DNA of 64,000 bases from Alphaproteobacteria bacterium (GCA_023898725.1 CP060236.1:124001-188000); one strand, 5' to 3'. Shown: positions 40,304-48,695, counted from the first letter of the stretch. Notes: generated by a model from the letters alone, not told the origin. Numbers and translations are program-made.

Positions 40304-40726
40304 TCAGTCTGCCAGAGACTCCCCAATCCAAACTTGTTCAATCCACGAAGCAAAGCTAGGCCACGACTCACTCGTTAAACCGTTATGAGACCAAAAAACC
40401 ACCTTCCCATCTTTCGTAAAACAGTAATAATCTCCGTTGTCACAACAGAATGGGATCAATAACTCAGGAACCCCCACTTGATGGCCTTCATTCATAATGT
40501 TTTTTAAGGAGTAGTATACCTTTTCATCACTAATTATGGCAGGCTCCAGAGTCGAATAAATTACACTTCCCACTTCCTTTAAAAAATATTTATAGTCATC
40601 GGGGAGTTCAATCCCTACCTGACTTTCGAAGTTTCTAACTTGGCCTTCTGTTACTTTCGCATTGGCAAGGATGTTTCGCCCAGAAAGCTCTACCAAACGA
40701 GCAGTTACATTCCTAATGTTGGTCAT
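40304..40726 (-). CDS. SUKH (SMI1/KNR4)-type immunity protein for the LHH toxin
   Basis: 140 residues. VRNFESQVGIELPDDYKYFLKEVG at residues ~30-53 (given in part: 'E..VGIELPDDYKYFL') is the SMI1/KNR4 helix, followed by IPFCCDNGDYYCFTKDGKVVFWSHN and a C-terminal helix SFASWIEQVW. SUKH proteins are known to neutralise nuclease toxins of polymorphic toxin systems. Its ATG overlaps the stop of the upstream toxin by 4 bp. Visibly AT-richer than the toxin's pre-toxin part. Confidence 0.85.
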   Translation of the reverse strand: MTNIRNVTARLVELSGRNILANAKVTEGQVRNFESQVGIELPDDYKYFLKEVGSVIYSTLEPAIISDEKVYYSLKNIMNEGHQVGVPELLIPFCCDNGDYYCFTKDGKVVFWSHNGLTSESWPSFASWIEQVWIGESLAD

Positions 40727-42867
40727 TCAAAATCTTTCGCACGTTGCATCCAATAATTTTCTCTAAACCTTCTAAATTGCGCTCGATCTATCCCACTTGG
40801 TATTGAGGATGGATTTATATGGAGCTGTGAACCAAATTCATTATGGAACCTAGACGTTACTTCTGCAAGTGCTCCTGAATCTCTCTGCGTCATGTGGTGA
40901 ATCTCCAGTGGCTTTCCATCAGATCCAAGTGGAGCTCGGCCGCGCTGCATAGAAACAAGATTCGACTCACCCGTCCTTGGGTTTACAAGGCGAGGATCAA
41001 TCAAATCATTGCGCTGGTACACCCGCGTTGCTACGCCTCTGTGTTCAAATGTAATCGGACTCCAGTATTGGGGCTCACTTGCGTAAGTACCACGGTTATC
41101 AGCACTTCCAGGCACTTTGTAGCCGATGCCGTAGTCGCGCACGACACGCACAGGGGGTGGGGTGAGACCTCGGGCCATACCACGTACCATGCTTCGGGCC
41201 GCAAAGAGACCACCGATGGCCCCTATTGTCCGAGGCGCAAGCTCACGAGAAGCACGCTCTTGCATAAAGGCGCTATAGCCATATTCCCGTGCAATTCTTC
41301 GTATCCCATAGGATACACCTGTTTCAGCACTTGCCATCACAGGAGCTAAAACCGCGCATGCCACTGTTTCACCCGCATATACAAGACCCATGCCTGCCAC
41401 AGCACCGGGAAGATTCAAAAAACAAAACCCACTCAACGCCGCATGACCATACGCCCACAAACGCGCCCCCTGAGCCGCAAAACCAAACCCGGTGTTCCAG
41501 GTGTCTAGCCGGTCTGCCAGTAACCCAATCTGCCCCTCTTCATAGATGTCCCGAGCGGCACGCATATCCCGAACCAACCCCGTATAATCAAACACTGGAT
41601 CCCCATAATAATAAGGGTCAGAAACCTCCTCACGCCAGAGGTCCCCAACAGTGGGCAGCTGCCCCTCATCAAACAGCTCTTGGAGATGGGCAATGCCCGC
41701 TTCGGATTCACGCGCTTCCACAGCCGCCCGATCTTCTTCGGTGGCAAACAATCGTCCTTGGCTATCAAAAACACCCCTATGGGCCATGTCGTTATAAGCA
41801 AGGATCGTTCCCGCACAAACACTAGCTGCCACTGGGTCATGACCAACAACGCCTCCGATAAACGTTCCTAAACCCCTGCTCAACCCCAAACGCCCAGACA
41901 CCTCATCAGCCTGTTCCTCACGATCCACCATACCGTTAAAGGCTAAGTGACCCGCCATTCCCCCTATCGCACCACTGAGCGCCCCTTCGCGCCAGTCACG
42001 GGCGGTCATTGCTCCAGACGTCATTGCCCCCATGCCAGCACCAATCATTCCGTGCAACGGCGTAGACCCACCAAGATCAAGGCCCATCTCACCAACTTCA
42101 TAAGCAAGATGACCACCAAACACATCCACAACACCACCGGTCACACCCGAACGAAACGCCTCAACCGGATCACGACGACCAATGCCTATCTCCAAACCCG
42201 TCGTAACAGGAACCTTAACAGCCGATGCGCGCACACGCGAACCAAACGTAACAGAAGGACCCGTAACACCCAAACCATCCAACACACCAGCCGATAAAGC
42301 ACCAACACCCATACCCCGTAAACCATCACGACCAAACGTCGAACCAATACCCTGACCGAGACTGCCGCTGCCAATACTGTTCGCTGTAATGGTTGAGGCC
42401 GCCGCCGTAATACCACCGGCTATACCCGATGAAACCGAACCTGACGTCCCCAGAATACCTGCCAACCCTTCAGACACACCCAGCCCCTGCGTCAACAGAC
42501 CAACAGCAAGACCCGCCGCTGTGCTAACCGCATAGCCCGCACGACGACGTGTATGACGGCGATCATAATGACTGTCATAAACAGGCATCATCACAGGCGC
42601 AGATTCCACCGGGTACATCACACCTGTGCCATCACCCATCCGGGTAGTGATAAGATCAACGCCTCCACGTAACCGGGACAACCGCGAACGAACCGTAGAA
42701 GACATAAATCCAGAAGCGCCACCACCAAGACCAAGCGCCCTCAGCGTATGATCCAGTGTATCAATACCTCGATCCACCGTGGCAAGAACCCCTCGCGAAC
42801 CCACAGACACCTCATCAGCCTGTTCCTCACGATCCACCATACTGTTAAAGGCTAAGTGACCCGCCAT
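40723..42867 (-). CDS. Orphan CDI-like toxin cassette with LHH (HNH/Endo VII) nuclease tip
   Basis: 714 residues without a signal peptide or the exoprotein's filament part. Residues ~1-20 repeat the gene's own interior (79 bp, 42804-42882 = 41895-41973); ~20-250 repeat the pre-toxin block of the large exoprotein; ~250-560 are a second pre-toxin region shared in parts with the neighbouring cassettes. The C-terminal ~130 residues are an LHH-type nuclease: APLGSDGKPLEIHHMTQRD, then RFHN, LHINPSSIPSGIDR and FRENYWMQRAKDF. The HH pair and W/R of that family are present. A GGGGGA precedes the ATG, but the N-terminal joint suggests it is not a native gene start. Without an export region it can act only after recombining into an exported gene, or inside the cell. 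Confidence 0.82.
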   Translation of the reverse strand: MAGHLAFNSMVDREEQADEVSVGSRGVLATVDRGIDTLDHTLRALGLGGGASGFMSSTVRSRLSRLRGGVDLITTRMGDGTGVMYPVESAPVMMPVYDSHYDRRHTRRRAGYAVSTAAGLAVGLLTQGLGVSEGLAGILGTSGSVSSGIAGGITAAASTITANSIGSGSLGQGIGSTFGRDGLRGMGVGALSAGVLDGLGVTGPSVTFGSRVRASAVKVPVTTGLEIGIGRRDPVEAFRSGVTGGVVDVFGGHLAYEVGEMGLDLGGSTPLHGMIGAGMGAMTSGAMTARDWREGALSGAIGGMAGHLAFNGMVDREEQADEVSGRLGLSRGLGTFIGGVVGHDPVAASVCAGTILAYNDMAHRGVFDSQGRLFATEEDRAAVEARESEAGIAHLQELFDEGQLPTVGDLWREEVSDPYYYGDPVFDYTGLVRDMRAARDIYEEGQIGLLADRLDTWNTGFGFAAQGARLWAYGHAALSGFCFLNLPGAVAGMGLVYAGETVACAVLAPVMASAETGVSYGIRRIAREYGYSAFMQERASRELAPRTIGAIGGLFAARSMVRGMARGLTPPPVRVVRDYGIGYKVPGSADNRGTYASEPQYWSPITFEHRGVATRVYQRNDLIDPRLVNPRTGESNLVSMQRGRAPLGSDGKPLEIHHMTQRDSGALAEVTSRFHNEFGSQLHINPSSIPSGIDRAQFRRFRENYWMQRAKDFE
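41189..41608. repeat. Repeat R2, copy in the LHH cassette (420 bp)
   Basis: Near-identical to 44048-44467. Encodes VFDYTGLVRDMRAARDIY through APRTIGAIGGLFAARS. One visible difference is A/G in CACAVL versus AGAVL. Confidence 0.92.
41771..41907. repeat. Repeat R3, copy in the LHH cassette (137 bp)
   Basis: Matches 46560-46696 in the WHH cassette. Also forms part of the internal 79-bp duplication (41895-41973 = 42804-42882). Confidence 0.9.
42113..42811. repeat. Repeat R1, 699-bp partial copy in the LHH cassette
   Basis: Same length as 53586-54284. It ends at cagacacc, where the sequence switches to a copy of the cassette's own interior. Confidence 0.92.
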
Positions 42868-42882
42868 TCCCCCTATCGCACC

Positions 42883-43099
42883 TATTACGCGCGGGTGGGG
42901 AGACTATAACCCGCTAAGGTTTTGTGTGACTAATTCCTCGGGAATCAACGGATGGTCAATCCGCACATCAAGATCCTTCTACTTGGGCACTGTGATGCCA
43001 CGTTAGCCCAAGTCCACTTGAGGGTGGGCGGGAAAAGAGCCTCTTGCTCCAGGAGTAACCTGTCTAGTGATCCCAGGGTAATGCTGTTCCATGGAAAAG
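42883..43099. other. Unassigned GC-rich spacer between two cassettes
   Basis: 217 bp between the LHH toxin start region and the Imm30-like gene. It has no resemblance to the pre-toxin repeats or to the AT-rich immunity genes, and contains only short open frames (for example 52 codons on the plus strand from 42951). It could be a piece of an unrelated mobile element; several short complementary stretches suggest structure, but no RNA family is recognised. Confidence 0.4.
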
Positions 43100-43543
43100 T
43101 TACTTTGACCCAATAATTTGTTTAAGCTCTTCAACTTGCTGTCGATGTTCGGGCGACTCTTGATTGATTTTGTTAAGAAAAGAAGTTAGGAGGCTTGGAT
43201 CGGGCTCACGGACAAACTTCTTAAACGAACTATAGCTTGGGGGGTCATTTAAAATCCTGTAAAATAAGAACTTAAGCCAACGCATGTCTGACCTGCCCAT
43301 ATCGCAAATTCCAAGAACTAGAGTCTTGAGGTAAATCTCGTCGGGAAATCTTTCGACTACATGCGTGAGCGAATACAGCATGTTAGTATCCTGGCATCGA
43401 TCATCAAAAACACTGAAAAGCTCCTTTAAAATCTCAATTCTCTGATCCTTGCCTAGCTCAACCAGAATTCTTTCAAATTCAAAAATAGCCTCTGGTTTTC
43501 CACACAGGGAAAGCTCTTTTAGTCGCTCTATCTTATCCCTCAT
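43100..43543 (-). CDS. Imm30-like immunity protein
   Basis: 147 residues, all helical in appearance: ERILVELGKDQRIEILKELF, MLYSLTHVVERFPDEIYLKTL, MRWLKFLFYRILNDPPSY. The pattern (a His-Val-Val-Glu-Phe segment, then W...R.LND) resembles the Imm30 family of polymorphic-toxin immunity proteins. The start overlaps the upstream toxin stop by 4 bp (ATGA), supporting a cognate pair. The family name is tentative; the immunity role follows mainly from position. Confidence 0.65.
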   Translation of the reverse strand: MRDKIERLKELSLCGKPEAIFEFERILVELGKDQRIEILKELFSVFDDRCQDTNMLYSLTHVVERFPDEIYLKTLVLGICDMGRSDMRWLKFLFYRILNDPPSYSSFKKFVREPDPSLLTSFLNKINQESPEHRQQVEELKQIIGSK

Positions 43544-44454
43544 TGATCCATTCTCCTAAATACCTCTGGGAAGGCTTCTCGATTGCGGCGTATTAAATCC
43601 AGAAGACTGCGCTGTATTCCTGCGGTATATGCGCCATCTTCCATGTATATACGGCGCAAGTCAACAATATCTCTGGCCAGAGCCTGTCTCGGGGTAATAC
43701 TTGTATGCGGGGATCTTCCATAAGTATGCGTGCGACGATGGCGACCACCAATGCCAGGATGTGGTTGTTCCATCATTATAGCAAAACCCTCCGAACGGCT
43801 CACACCTTGCTGAACCATCAATGCTGATTGCGGCACATGATTAGCTGTCAGATTATCGCCTCTACGACCGTACATTCTATTCAATTCCGCGAACGTTCCT
43901 ACTCGACCTTCATTGGGTAGCAAAGAATTTCTTGCAGCAACATCCGCAGACGTGCCAGCCCCACGGGTAGACCTGACATCCCAGATGGGAGAAAATGTTT
44001 CTCGCGTACGACTCATGAACCCGGGAGTGCCCCCTATACGGCCAAGAATGCTTCGGGCCGCAAAGAGACCACCGATGGCCCCTATTGTCCGAGGCGCAAG
44101 CTCACGAGAAGCACGCTCTTGCATAAAGGCGCTATAGCCATATTCCCGTGCAATTCTTCGTATCCCATAGGATACACCTGTTTCAGCACTTGCCATCACA
44201 GGAGCTAAAACCGCGCCTGCCACTGTTTCACCCGCATATACAAGACCCATGCCTGCCACAGCACCGGGAAGATTCAAAAAACAAAACCCACTCAACGCCG
44301 CATGACCATACGCCCACAAACGCGCCCCCTGAGCCGCAAAACCAAACCCGGTGTTCCAGGTGTCTAGCCGGTCTGCCAGTAACCCAATCTGCCCCTCTTC
44401 ATAGATGTCCCGAGCGGCACGCATATCCCGAACCAACCCCGTATAATCAAACAC
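43540..44454 (-). CDS. Orphan toxin cassette with NH...H nuclease-like tip
   Basis: 304 residues. The first ~135 repeat the LHH toxin's second pre-toxin region (44048-44467 corresponds to 41189-41608). The C-terminal ~150 residues are unique: GDNLTANHVPQSALM, QPHPGIGGRHRRTHTYGR, RQALARDIVDLRRIYMEDG, LLDLIRRNREAFPEVF. The N-H-V-P-Q and later HRRTHTYG suggest an HNH-like metal nuclease of the type seen at the tips of filamentous hemagglutinins and Rhs proteins; I cannot name the family. The frame continues upstream without a stop into the TAG of the preceding SUKH gene, so the only start is a GTG inside the repeat (44454), with no good ribosome site. Confidence 0.72.
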   Translation of the reverse strand: MFDYTGLVRDMRAARDIYEEGQIGLLADRLDTWNTGFGFAAQGARLWAYGHAALSGFCFLNLPGAVAGMGLVYAGETVAGAVLAPVMASAETGVSYGIRRIAREYGYSAFMQERASRELAPRTIGAIGGLFAARSILGRIGGTPGFMSRTRETFSPIWDVRSTRGAGTSADVAARNSLLPNEGRVGTFAELNRMYGRRGDNLTANHVPQSALMVQQGVSRSEGFAIMMEQPHPGIGGRHRRTHTYGRSPHTSITPRQALARDIVDLRRIYMEDGAYTAGIQRSLLDLIRRNREAFPEVFRRMDQ

Positions 44455-44467
44455 TGGATCCCCATAA
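44048..44467. repeat. Repeat R2, copy in the NH..H cassette (420 bp)
   Basis: Near-identical to 41189-41608; the cassette's coding part starts inside this repeat. Confidence 0.92.
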
Positions 44468-44496
44468 CAGATATAGAGAATTGGTAAAATGTGAAG

Positions 44497-44985
44497 CTAA
44501 CTCTCATGCCTGCCAAACGCTTCGAAGGCCTCTTCGAAAGACATCAACGAAGCTATGAAGCTATTAAAGTTCTTAGCTATTATATTTACACTATCTAACT
44601 CATGGTTCCAAAAAACGATTTGAGGATCACACTCCAATGGATTCTCTCTATAGTCAAAACAAAATAGATTTCCGCCTCCATCTAAACCAAAGGCCAGGAG
44701 GCCTTTAGGGAAAAACTCTGGGGGAGCATGATAGTAATCAATAAGCTTCGAATATTTATAGTCTGAACTCCATGAGAGAAAAACATCTATACCAACCTGT
44801 ACATAACGCTTCCTATTGTCATCGTAAAAAACTAAATCTGTTTTTTCCAACCTCGCTGCATCACAACGTGTGACAAGCTGAACGTAAGCTGAAGGAAGTG
44901 TGACTTTGTTTTTTTCTTGGAATTGTTTAATTACAGCCAAGTCAGCTTTGCCACTGCAATCAGTAAAATTCAGGTTTTGATTCAT
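44497..44985 (-). CDS. SUKH (SMI1/KNR4)-like immunity protein, second copy in tandem
   Basis: About 162 residues. KADLAVIKQFQEKNKVTLPSAYVQLVTRC (in part: 'KNKVTLPSAYVQLV') fits the SMI1/KNR4 start; LLAFGLDGGGNLFCFDY and IVFWNHELDSV with a C-terminal helix FNSFIASLMSFEEAF complete the fold. The frame is open to 45027, overlapping the previous gene, but the ATG at 44985 lies 13 bp after that gene's stop. It follows another SUKH-like gene and has no toxin of its own directly upstream, so it is probably an extra (orphan) immunity gene. Confidence 0.8.
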   Translation of the reverse strand: MNQNLNFTDCSGKADLAVIKQFQEKNKVTLPSAYVQLVTRCDAARLEKTDLVFYDDNRKRYVQVGIDVFLSWSSDYKYSKLIDYYHAPPEFFPKGLLAFGLDGGGNLFCFDYRENPLECDPQIVFWNHELDSVNIIAKNFNSFIASLMSFEEAFEAFGRHES

Positions 44986-44998
44986 TTTGCTGACTGCC

Positions 44999-45358
44999 CT
45001 ACTCAAGGTGTGATACTTCTTCCTCATTCACCAGCTTATCAGGTAAATCGGCAAGCTTGTCGACAACAAGAAACTCGTTGTTGTCTGAAAGCTCGTGACA
45101 CCAGTAATAAACAGGAAGATTCTCTTGCGAAGTCTTAAGACATAAATAATCTCCATTACCTATGTCAGAAATGGGTAACAAAGCTGTATCCATTTCTTCT
45201 GGTTTGCTTTCAAAAAAGTCACAGAAATCTGTTACATACGTATACGTTTCAATGTTGAGATTGCTATCAAAGTAAGGCAAATAGTTCTGACCAGCTTCAA
45301 GTTTGGTTTTCGCCATTTCGATTACCTCTTGTGCCTTCTGAAGCATTAATTTATCCAT
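44999..45358 (-). CDS. Presumed immunity protein of the WHH toxin (short SUKH-like)
   Basis: 119 residues. The segment LLPISDIGNGDYLCLK, then LPVYYWCHELSDNNEF, matches the core of SMI1/KNR4 proteins, but the N-terminal helix motif is weak, so the family call is tentative. It starts 12 bp after the WHH toxin stop, where the cognate immunity gene is expected. Acidic, AT-rich, no signal peptide. Confidence 0.65.
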   Translation of the reverse strand: MDKLMLQKAQEVIEMAKTKLEAGQNYLPYFDSNLNIETYTYVTDFCDFFESKPEEMDTALLPISDIGNGDYLCLKTSQENLPVYYWCHELSDNNEFLVVDKLADLPDKLVNEEEVSHLE

Positions 45359-45370
45359 GTTTTTAATATC

Positions 45371-46690
45371 CTAGTTAAACCATGTAACCATGCCACCTGC
45401 ATGACCTGTAAGATCATGTGGCTCCTTTTTTAGCAATTGCATTCTACCTAATTCTTGATTGTGATGCCAAGTGTACCCAGGAATTTTTGGTGCTCTCGCC
45501 TCTATTGCTCTTAGTTGATCAGCATTAAAAATTGAAGAAGAAACTTCTCCCCGCTCAATAGATTGTTTTAACTTAAGAGTGGCTTCTCTCATGTGGGGGA
45601 TTCTATTTCTAATCATTAAACTATCTGTCACACGAGTTTCGTATGCCATAACGCTGTCGAACACGGCAAAACTTCTTATATCAAATGGTATACCTGTAAC
45701 CGGATGGGGAGTTTGGGTGATTCCTAGATGTGCGTTACGTTCACCAACTCTCAACACAGTGTGTGGAGTTACATTTTCAGCTCCGTATCGTTCCTCGAGC
45801 AAGCGTAAGAAGGCTCTCGGATTGTAAGGTTGTTGAAGTTCGGCAGTCCAGTAAGGACTCCGCACTTCACTTCCCACCTCCCAGAGTTTGACCATGCGAT
45901 CGCGGGCGGTTTCGTAAAGAGTCCTCAGGCTTGCGCGAAGCCCATCCATACCGCCCACGCGTCCAAGAACGCTTCGTGTCGCAAAGCCACCACCGACAAA
46001 CGCCAAGCCCGTTCCCGGAAGCGCCATCACCTCAGGTGCCAACAACCTGCGGGCCAACGATGTGTGCCCCGCATCATAACCACGATACGCTGACCATTCA
46101 TCCACGAGACTTTCGGCACGCGCGCGAAGCTCGGGGCGGGCGACAGTCATTGCATGCTCAAATGCCAGCACCGTGGCATGAACGCCAGCCATAGCTCCGA
46201 GGCCACCAACAAAACTTCCCGCGGCTATTCCAGCAGGAACGGCCTCAGGCCCAAGGAACGCGGTTGCTTGCGCACCAAGGGTTGCCCCCGCGCGGGCCCC
46301 GGCAAGACCAGCTTCCACGTACCCCACCGTCAGGGCTGCGGTTCCCACGTAATGACCAACGGTGTTAATAATGCCAAGGGTGCGGGCAGTTTCTAAGATC
46401 TCTTGACGCTCTGCTTCAGAGGATGACCCCCACTGAGCCGCTGCGCGCGCTTCTTTGTAGCTGGATTCCGGGTAGTGCTCACGATATTGTCTGATAAACA
46501 TTTCATCCTCAGCGTCACGCTCACTCTCGCTGACAAGTCGGGTGCCGTCCCGACTGGGTACACCCCTATGGGCCATGTCGTTATAAGCAAGGATCGTTCC
46601 CGCACAAACACTAGCTGCCACTGGGTCATGACCAACAACGCCTCCGATAAACGTTCCTAAACCCCTGCTCAACCCCAAACGCCCAGACAC
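45371..46690 (-). CDS. Orphan toxin cassette with WHH (HNH/Endo VII) nuclease tip
   Basis: About 439 residues from the GTG at 46690; the frame is open to 46777 but its first ~27 codons lie outside the homology and antiparallel to a tra-like remnant. The N-terminal part repeats 137 bp of the LHH toxin (46560-46696 corresponds to 41771-41907: RLGLSRGLGTFIGG, YNDMAHRG); then a hydrophobic, glycine/alanine-rich pre-toxin part. The tip ends in IPGYTWHHNQELGRMQLLKK and HDLTGHAGG, the complete WHH nuclease motif with its GH.GG end. Followed by two SUKH-like genes. No export region. Confidence 0.82.
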   Translation of the reverse strand: MSGRLGLSRGLGTFIGGVVGHDPVAASVCAGTILAYNDMAHRGVPSRDGTRLVSESERDAEDEMFIRQYREHYPESSYKEARAAAQWGSSSEAERQEILETARTLGIINTVGHYVGTAALTVGYVEAGLAGARAGATLGAQATAFLGPEAVPAGIAAGSFVGGLGAMAGVHATVLAFEHAMTVARPELRARAESLVDEWSAYRGYDAGHTSLARRLLAPEVMALPGTGLAFVGGGFATRSVLGRVGGMDGLRASLRTLYETARDRMVKLWEVGSEVRSPYWTAELQQPYNPRAFLRLLEERYGAENVTPHTVLRVGERNAHLGITQTPHPVTGIPFDIRSFAVFDSVMAYETRVTDSLMIRNRIPHMREATLKLKQSIERGEVSSSIFNADQLRAIEARAPKIPGYTWHHNQELGRMQLLKKEPHDLTGHAGGMVTWFN

Positions 46691-46696
46691 CTCATC
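46560..46696. repeat. Repeat R3, copy in the WHH cassette (137 bp)
   Basis: Matches 41771-41907; it stops at ctcatc where the tra-like remnant begins. Confidence 0.9.
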
Positions 46697-46740
46697 GAAA
46701 CAGGCGCCTGCTGGCACGCAGCGAAGCAAAGAACTACCGC

Positions 46741-47004
46741 ATGAGTAATAACCACAAGTTCCGCAAAGCACGGACACGTACCTTGATTCAGATCGGTGGA
46801 TTAGTTGAAAAGTCTGGACTCTTGGATCGGTTGTCTATTTCTCTGGGGCAAGACCTTCAAAGAGATAACGCGCTGAGAGACGAAGTGCTTGTTCTTTTAG
46901 GGGCTCTGTCCTCATTAGAGGAAGAGATGGGACGTGGTGACTATAGTAGAAATCTATGGAAAGAGCGAGGAATAAGTATTATAAAAGAAAAAGATTGGCA
47001 ATAA
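46741..47004 (+). CDS. TraD-like conjugal transfer protein (Ti-plasmid type), remnant of a conjugative element
   Basis: 87 residues: RKARTRTLIQIGGLVEKSGL followed by LRDEVLVLLGALSSLEEEM, the two conserved parts of the small TraD proteins of Ti-type transfer regions (also carried by Rickettsiales conjugative elements). It is the only plus-strand gene in the island. Its ATG overlaps a TGA (ATGA) that ends an open stretch of about 14 codons, as in coupled tra genes, but that upstream frame is cut off at the toxin-repeat boundary (46696). Nothing else of a tra region remains. Downstream 47005-47149 is AT-rich and empty. Confidence 0.65.
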   Translation: MSNNHKFRKARTRTLIQIGGLVEKSGLLDRLSISLGQDLQRDNALRDEVLVLLGALSSLEEEMGRGDYSRNLWKERGISIIKEKDWQ

Positions 47005-47149
47005 AAAAATAAAAGCATAATTATGTTGTATCAAATAATTGGTGTTTATTTTATATATACCTGCAGATTCGTATTTATAAGAAATACTTAAATAAGCATT
47101 CTATATAGTTCCCGTTGTTCAAGGACGTGACTTCGTAAAATCCTTCTTT

Positions 47150-47671
47150 CTAAGTATCGAACACTGATGTGCAGCGGCTGATGGCTAGCCGAAGTGCTTT
47201 GCCGATTTCTTCAGGCGAACTGTCAGCGGGAATAATAACATAGTCCTTTTCTCCACCGGCAGTTGGTCCATATCCATAAAGATTTTCTTGATGAGAGGGT
47301 ATAAAACGTAACTCACATCTATCTTTTTCAACTGAGATTGAGCGAAGGCCTTTGTAGTATTCTTTTTTTTCTTTATACCCTAGCTTTTTGATTAAAGATT
47401 CCAATTCTTTTTTGGCTTCACCGTTCTTTTCTTCTGCCACGATCTTATTATATTCACTGGCACTAAGTTCTCGGCTTTTTTGTAGTGCCTCCATCAACAC
47501 GTTTACTACTTCTTTATCAGACACAGTAGTATTCATAGTTCTGCAGACGCCTTCAGGATCGGTAACACTGAAACCATATGACGACATTGTTTGAATAATT
47601 ATAAATTTTTCAGAAACATCAATATCAGCTCTGAGAAGCGGCCCTTTCTTTTTAAAGTAATTAAAAATCAT
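47150..47671 (-). CDS. Presumed CdiI-type immunity protein of the EC869-like DNase
   Basis: 173 residues. Begins MIFNYFKKKG; central YNKIVAEEKNG and LESLIKKLGYKEKKEYYKGL; C-terminal DYVIIPADSSPEEIGKALRLAI. The pattern is that of a small cytosolic immunity protein; assignment as cognate to the toxin rests on position (4-bp overlap of its start with the toxin stop) and on similarity of overall shape to CdiI partners of EC869-type toxins. Family name uncertain. Confidence 0.65.
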   Translation of the reverse strand: MIFNYFKKKGPLLRADIDVSEKFIIIQTMSSYGFSVTDPEGVCRTMNTTVSDKEVVNVLMEALQKSRELSASEYNKIVAEEKNGEAKKELESLIKKLGYKEKKEYYKGLRSISVEKDRCELRFIPSHQENLYGYGPTAGGEKDYVIIPADSSPEEIGKALRLAISRCTSVFDT

Positions 47672-48474
47672 TCTAATTTAAATACCCTTAGTTGAACGCC
47701 TTGTTCCCGCCCATAGCGCATTGCTCTTTGGATCTGGGCTATTTGCTCAGAACGCGTTAATTTAGGAATGCCCAAATATACCACTCGATTACTTACATCT
47801 CTTGCTGACAGAACTCTGCGCACACCTGAATCAGGTGACTTTAACCTATAATGTGTGAATCCTCTTACAGCATCGATATTTCTCTTTAATGAGTAATACA
47901 CTTGTCGTGGATTCGCAAGCTTCGCTGCAGTTAACGTATCCATCGTTTTTACACTAATCGCTGAACCAGTAGGTCTATGGAAAAAGTCAAACGTCTTAAA
48001 GTTTGGTGGCAAACGGTCTTGCGAACGGAACATGCGCCCGACATAGTCTTCAAACGACATGCCTTGGGTGTGGACATTTCCAAGGAACTCCCCACGGGGG
48101 TGTCCCACCCGCACCATGGTGCGTCCAATCGTTTCCCCTAAATCTCCTGCCATCACACGTTGGAGCATGGGGCGTGAAAGCTCGATCATGCGGGGACCTA
48201 CAGCGGCATAAAGTTTGCCGCCGATTTTCACCACACCTTTAACCGCTACACCACCCACCAGTGCAAACGCCGCCGCTTGACCGGCCACACGGGCAGCACC
48301 TGTGGCGCCCTCGCGGTATCCGGCCTCCGCAATCTCATAGAGAGTCATGGCCGTCCCAGCTAACGCCAACGCTGTAAACACGAAGTTATTATCAAGCGCA
48401 TTTGCTGACATCCGCGATGCCACTGCCGGATTTCCTCCCACTCCCGCCCCTAACGTTGAAAGAACCTGCGCCAC
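47668..48474 (-). CDS. Orphan toxin cassette with CdiA-EC869-like DNase tip
   Basis: 268 residues from a GTG inside the shared block. The first ~30 residues (LSTLGAGVGGNPAVAS...ANALDNNF) are shared with the exoprotein and the GIY-YIG cassettes; residues ~30-120 are a diverged pre-toxin part. The tip has GMSFEDYVGRMF, FKTFDFFHRPTGSAISVKTMD, KLANPRQVYYSLKRNIDA and VVYLGIPKLTRSEQIAQIQ. This FDFF...SVKTxDT...NP.QxYxxLKxNID pattern is that of the PD-(D/E)XK-like, metal-dependent DNase tips of CdiA from E. coli EC869. Directly followed by its presumed immunity gene. Confidence 0.75.
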   Translation of the reverse strand: MAQVLSTLGAGVGGNPAVASRMSANALDNNFVFTALALAGTAMTLYEIAEAGYREGATGAARVAGQAAAFALVGGVAVKGVVKIGGKLYAAVGPRMIELSRPMLQRVMAGDLGETIGRTMVRVGHPRGEFLGNVHTQGMSFEDYVGRMFRSQDRLPPNFKTFDFFHRPTGSAISVKTMDTLTAAKLANPRQVYYSLKRNIDAVRGFTHYRLKSPDSGVRRVLSARDVSNRVVYLGIPKLTRSEQIAQIQRAMRYGREQGVQLRVFKLE

Positions 48475-48695
48475 ATCCCGATGAAACCGAACCTGGGATT
48501 CATTTCAGTTAATGCATAATTTGTGAACAAGACCTAGCTGATTAACAACCGGTCAATTCTTTGACACGCTTCCACAGTTTCAGGAATATCCCCATACTTT
48601 GCCCGCTCAGACACAAATGCCCTATCATCCAACGTGTATTTTTTACACACGGCTATCAGTGCTTCCAAAGCGGCTACCATAAATATGTCTTGGAG
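48383..48695. repeat. Repeat R5 (313 bp), spanning immunity 3' half, spacer and toxin start
   Basis: Matches 49626-49938 at constant offset 1243. It covers the 3' half of an Imm39-like gene, the spacer and the start of the next toxin cassette, so its edges lie inside genes on both sides. Confidence 0.92.

Noticed and set aside
41289..41825. 178-codon plus-strand frame opposite the LHH cassette (similar at 44148-44558)
   Set aside because: Antisense shadow of repeat R2; proline/histidine-rich translation with no family resemblance.
46691..46777. N-terminal 27-residue cysteine-rich extension of the WHH cassette frame
   Set aside because: This part lies beyond the homology and overlaps the tra-like remnant on the other strand; it is probably untranslated.
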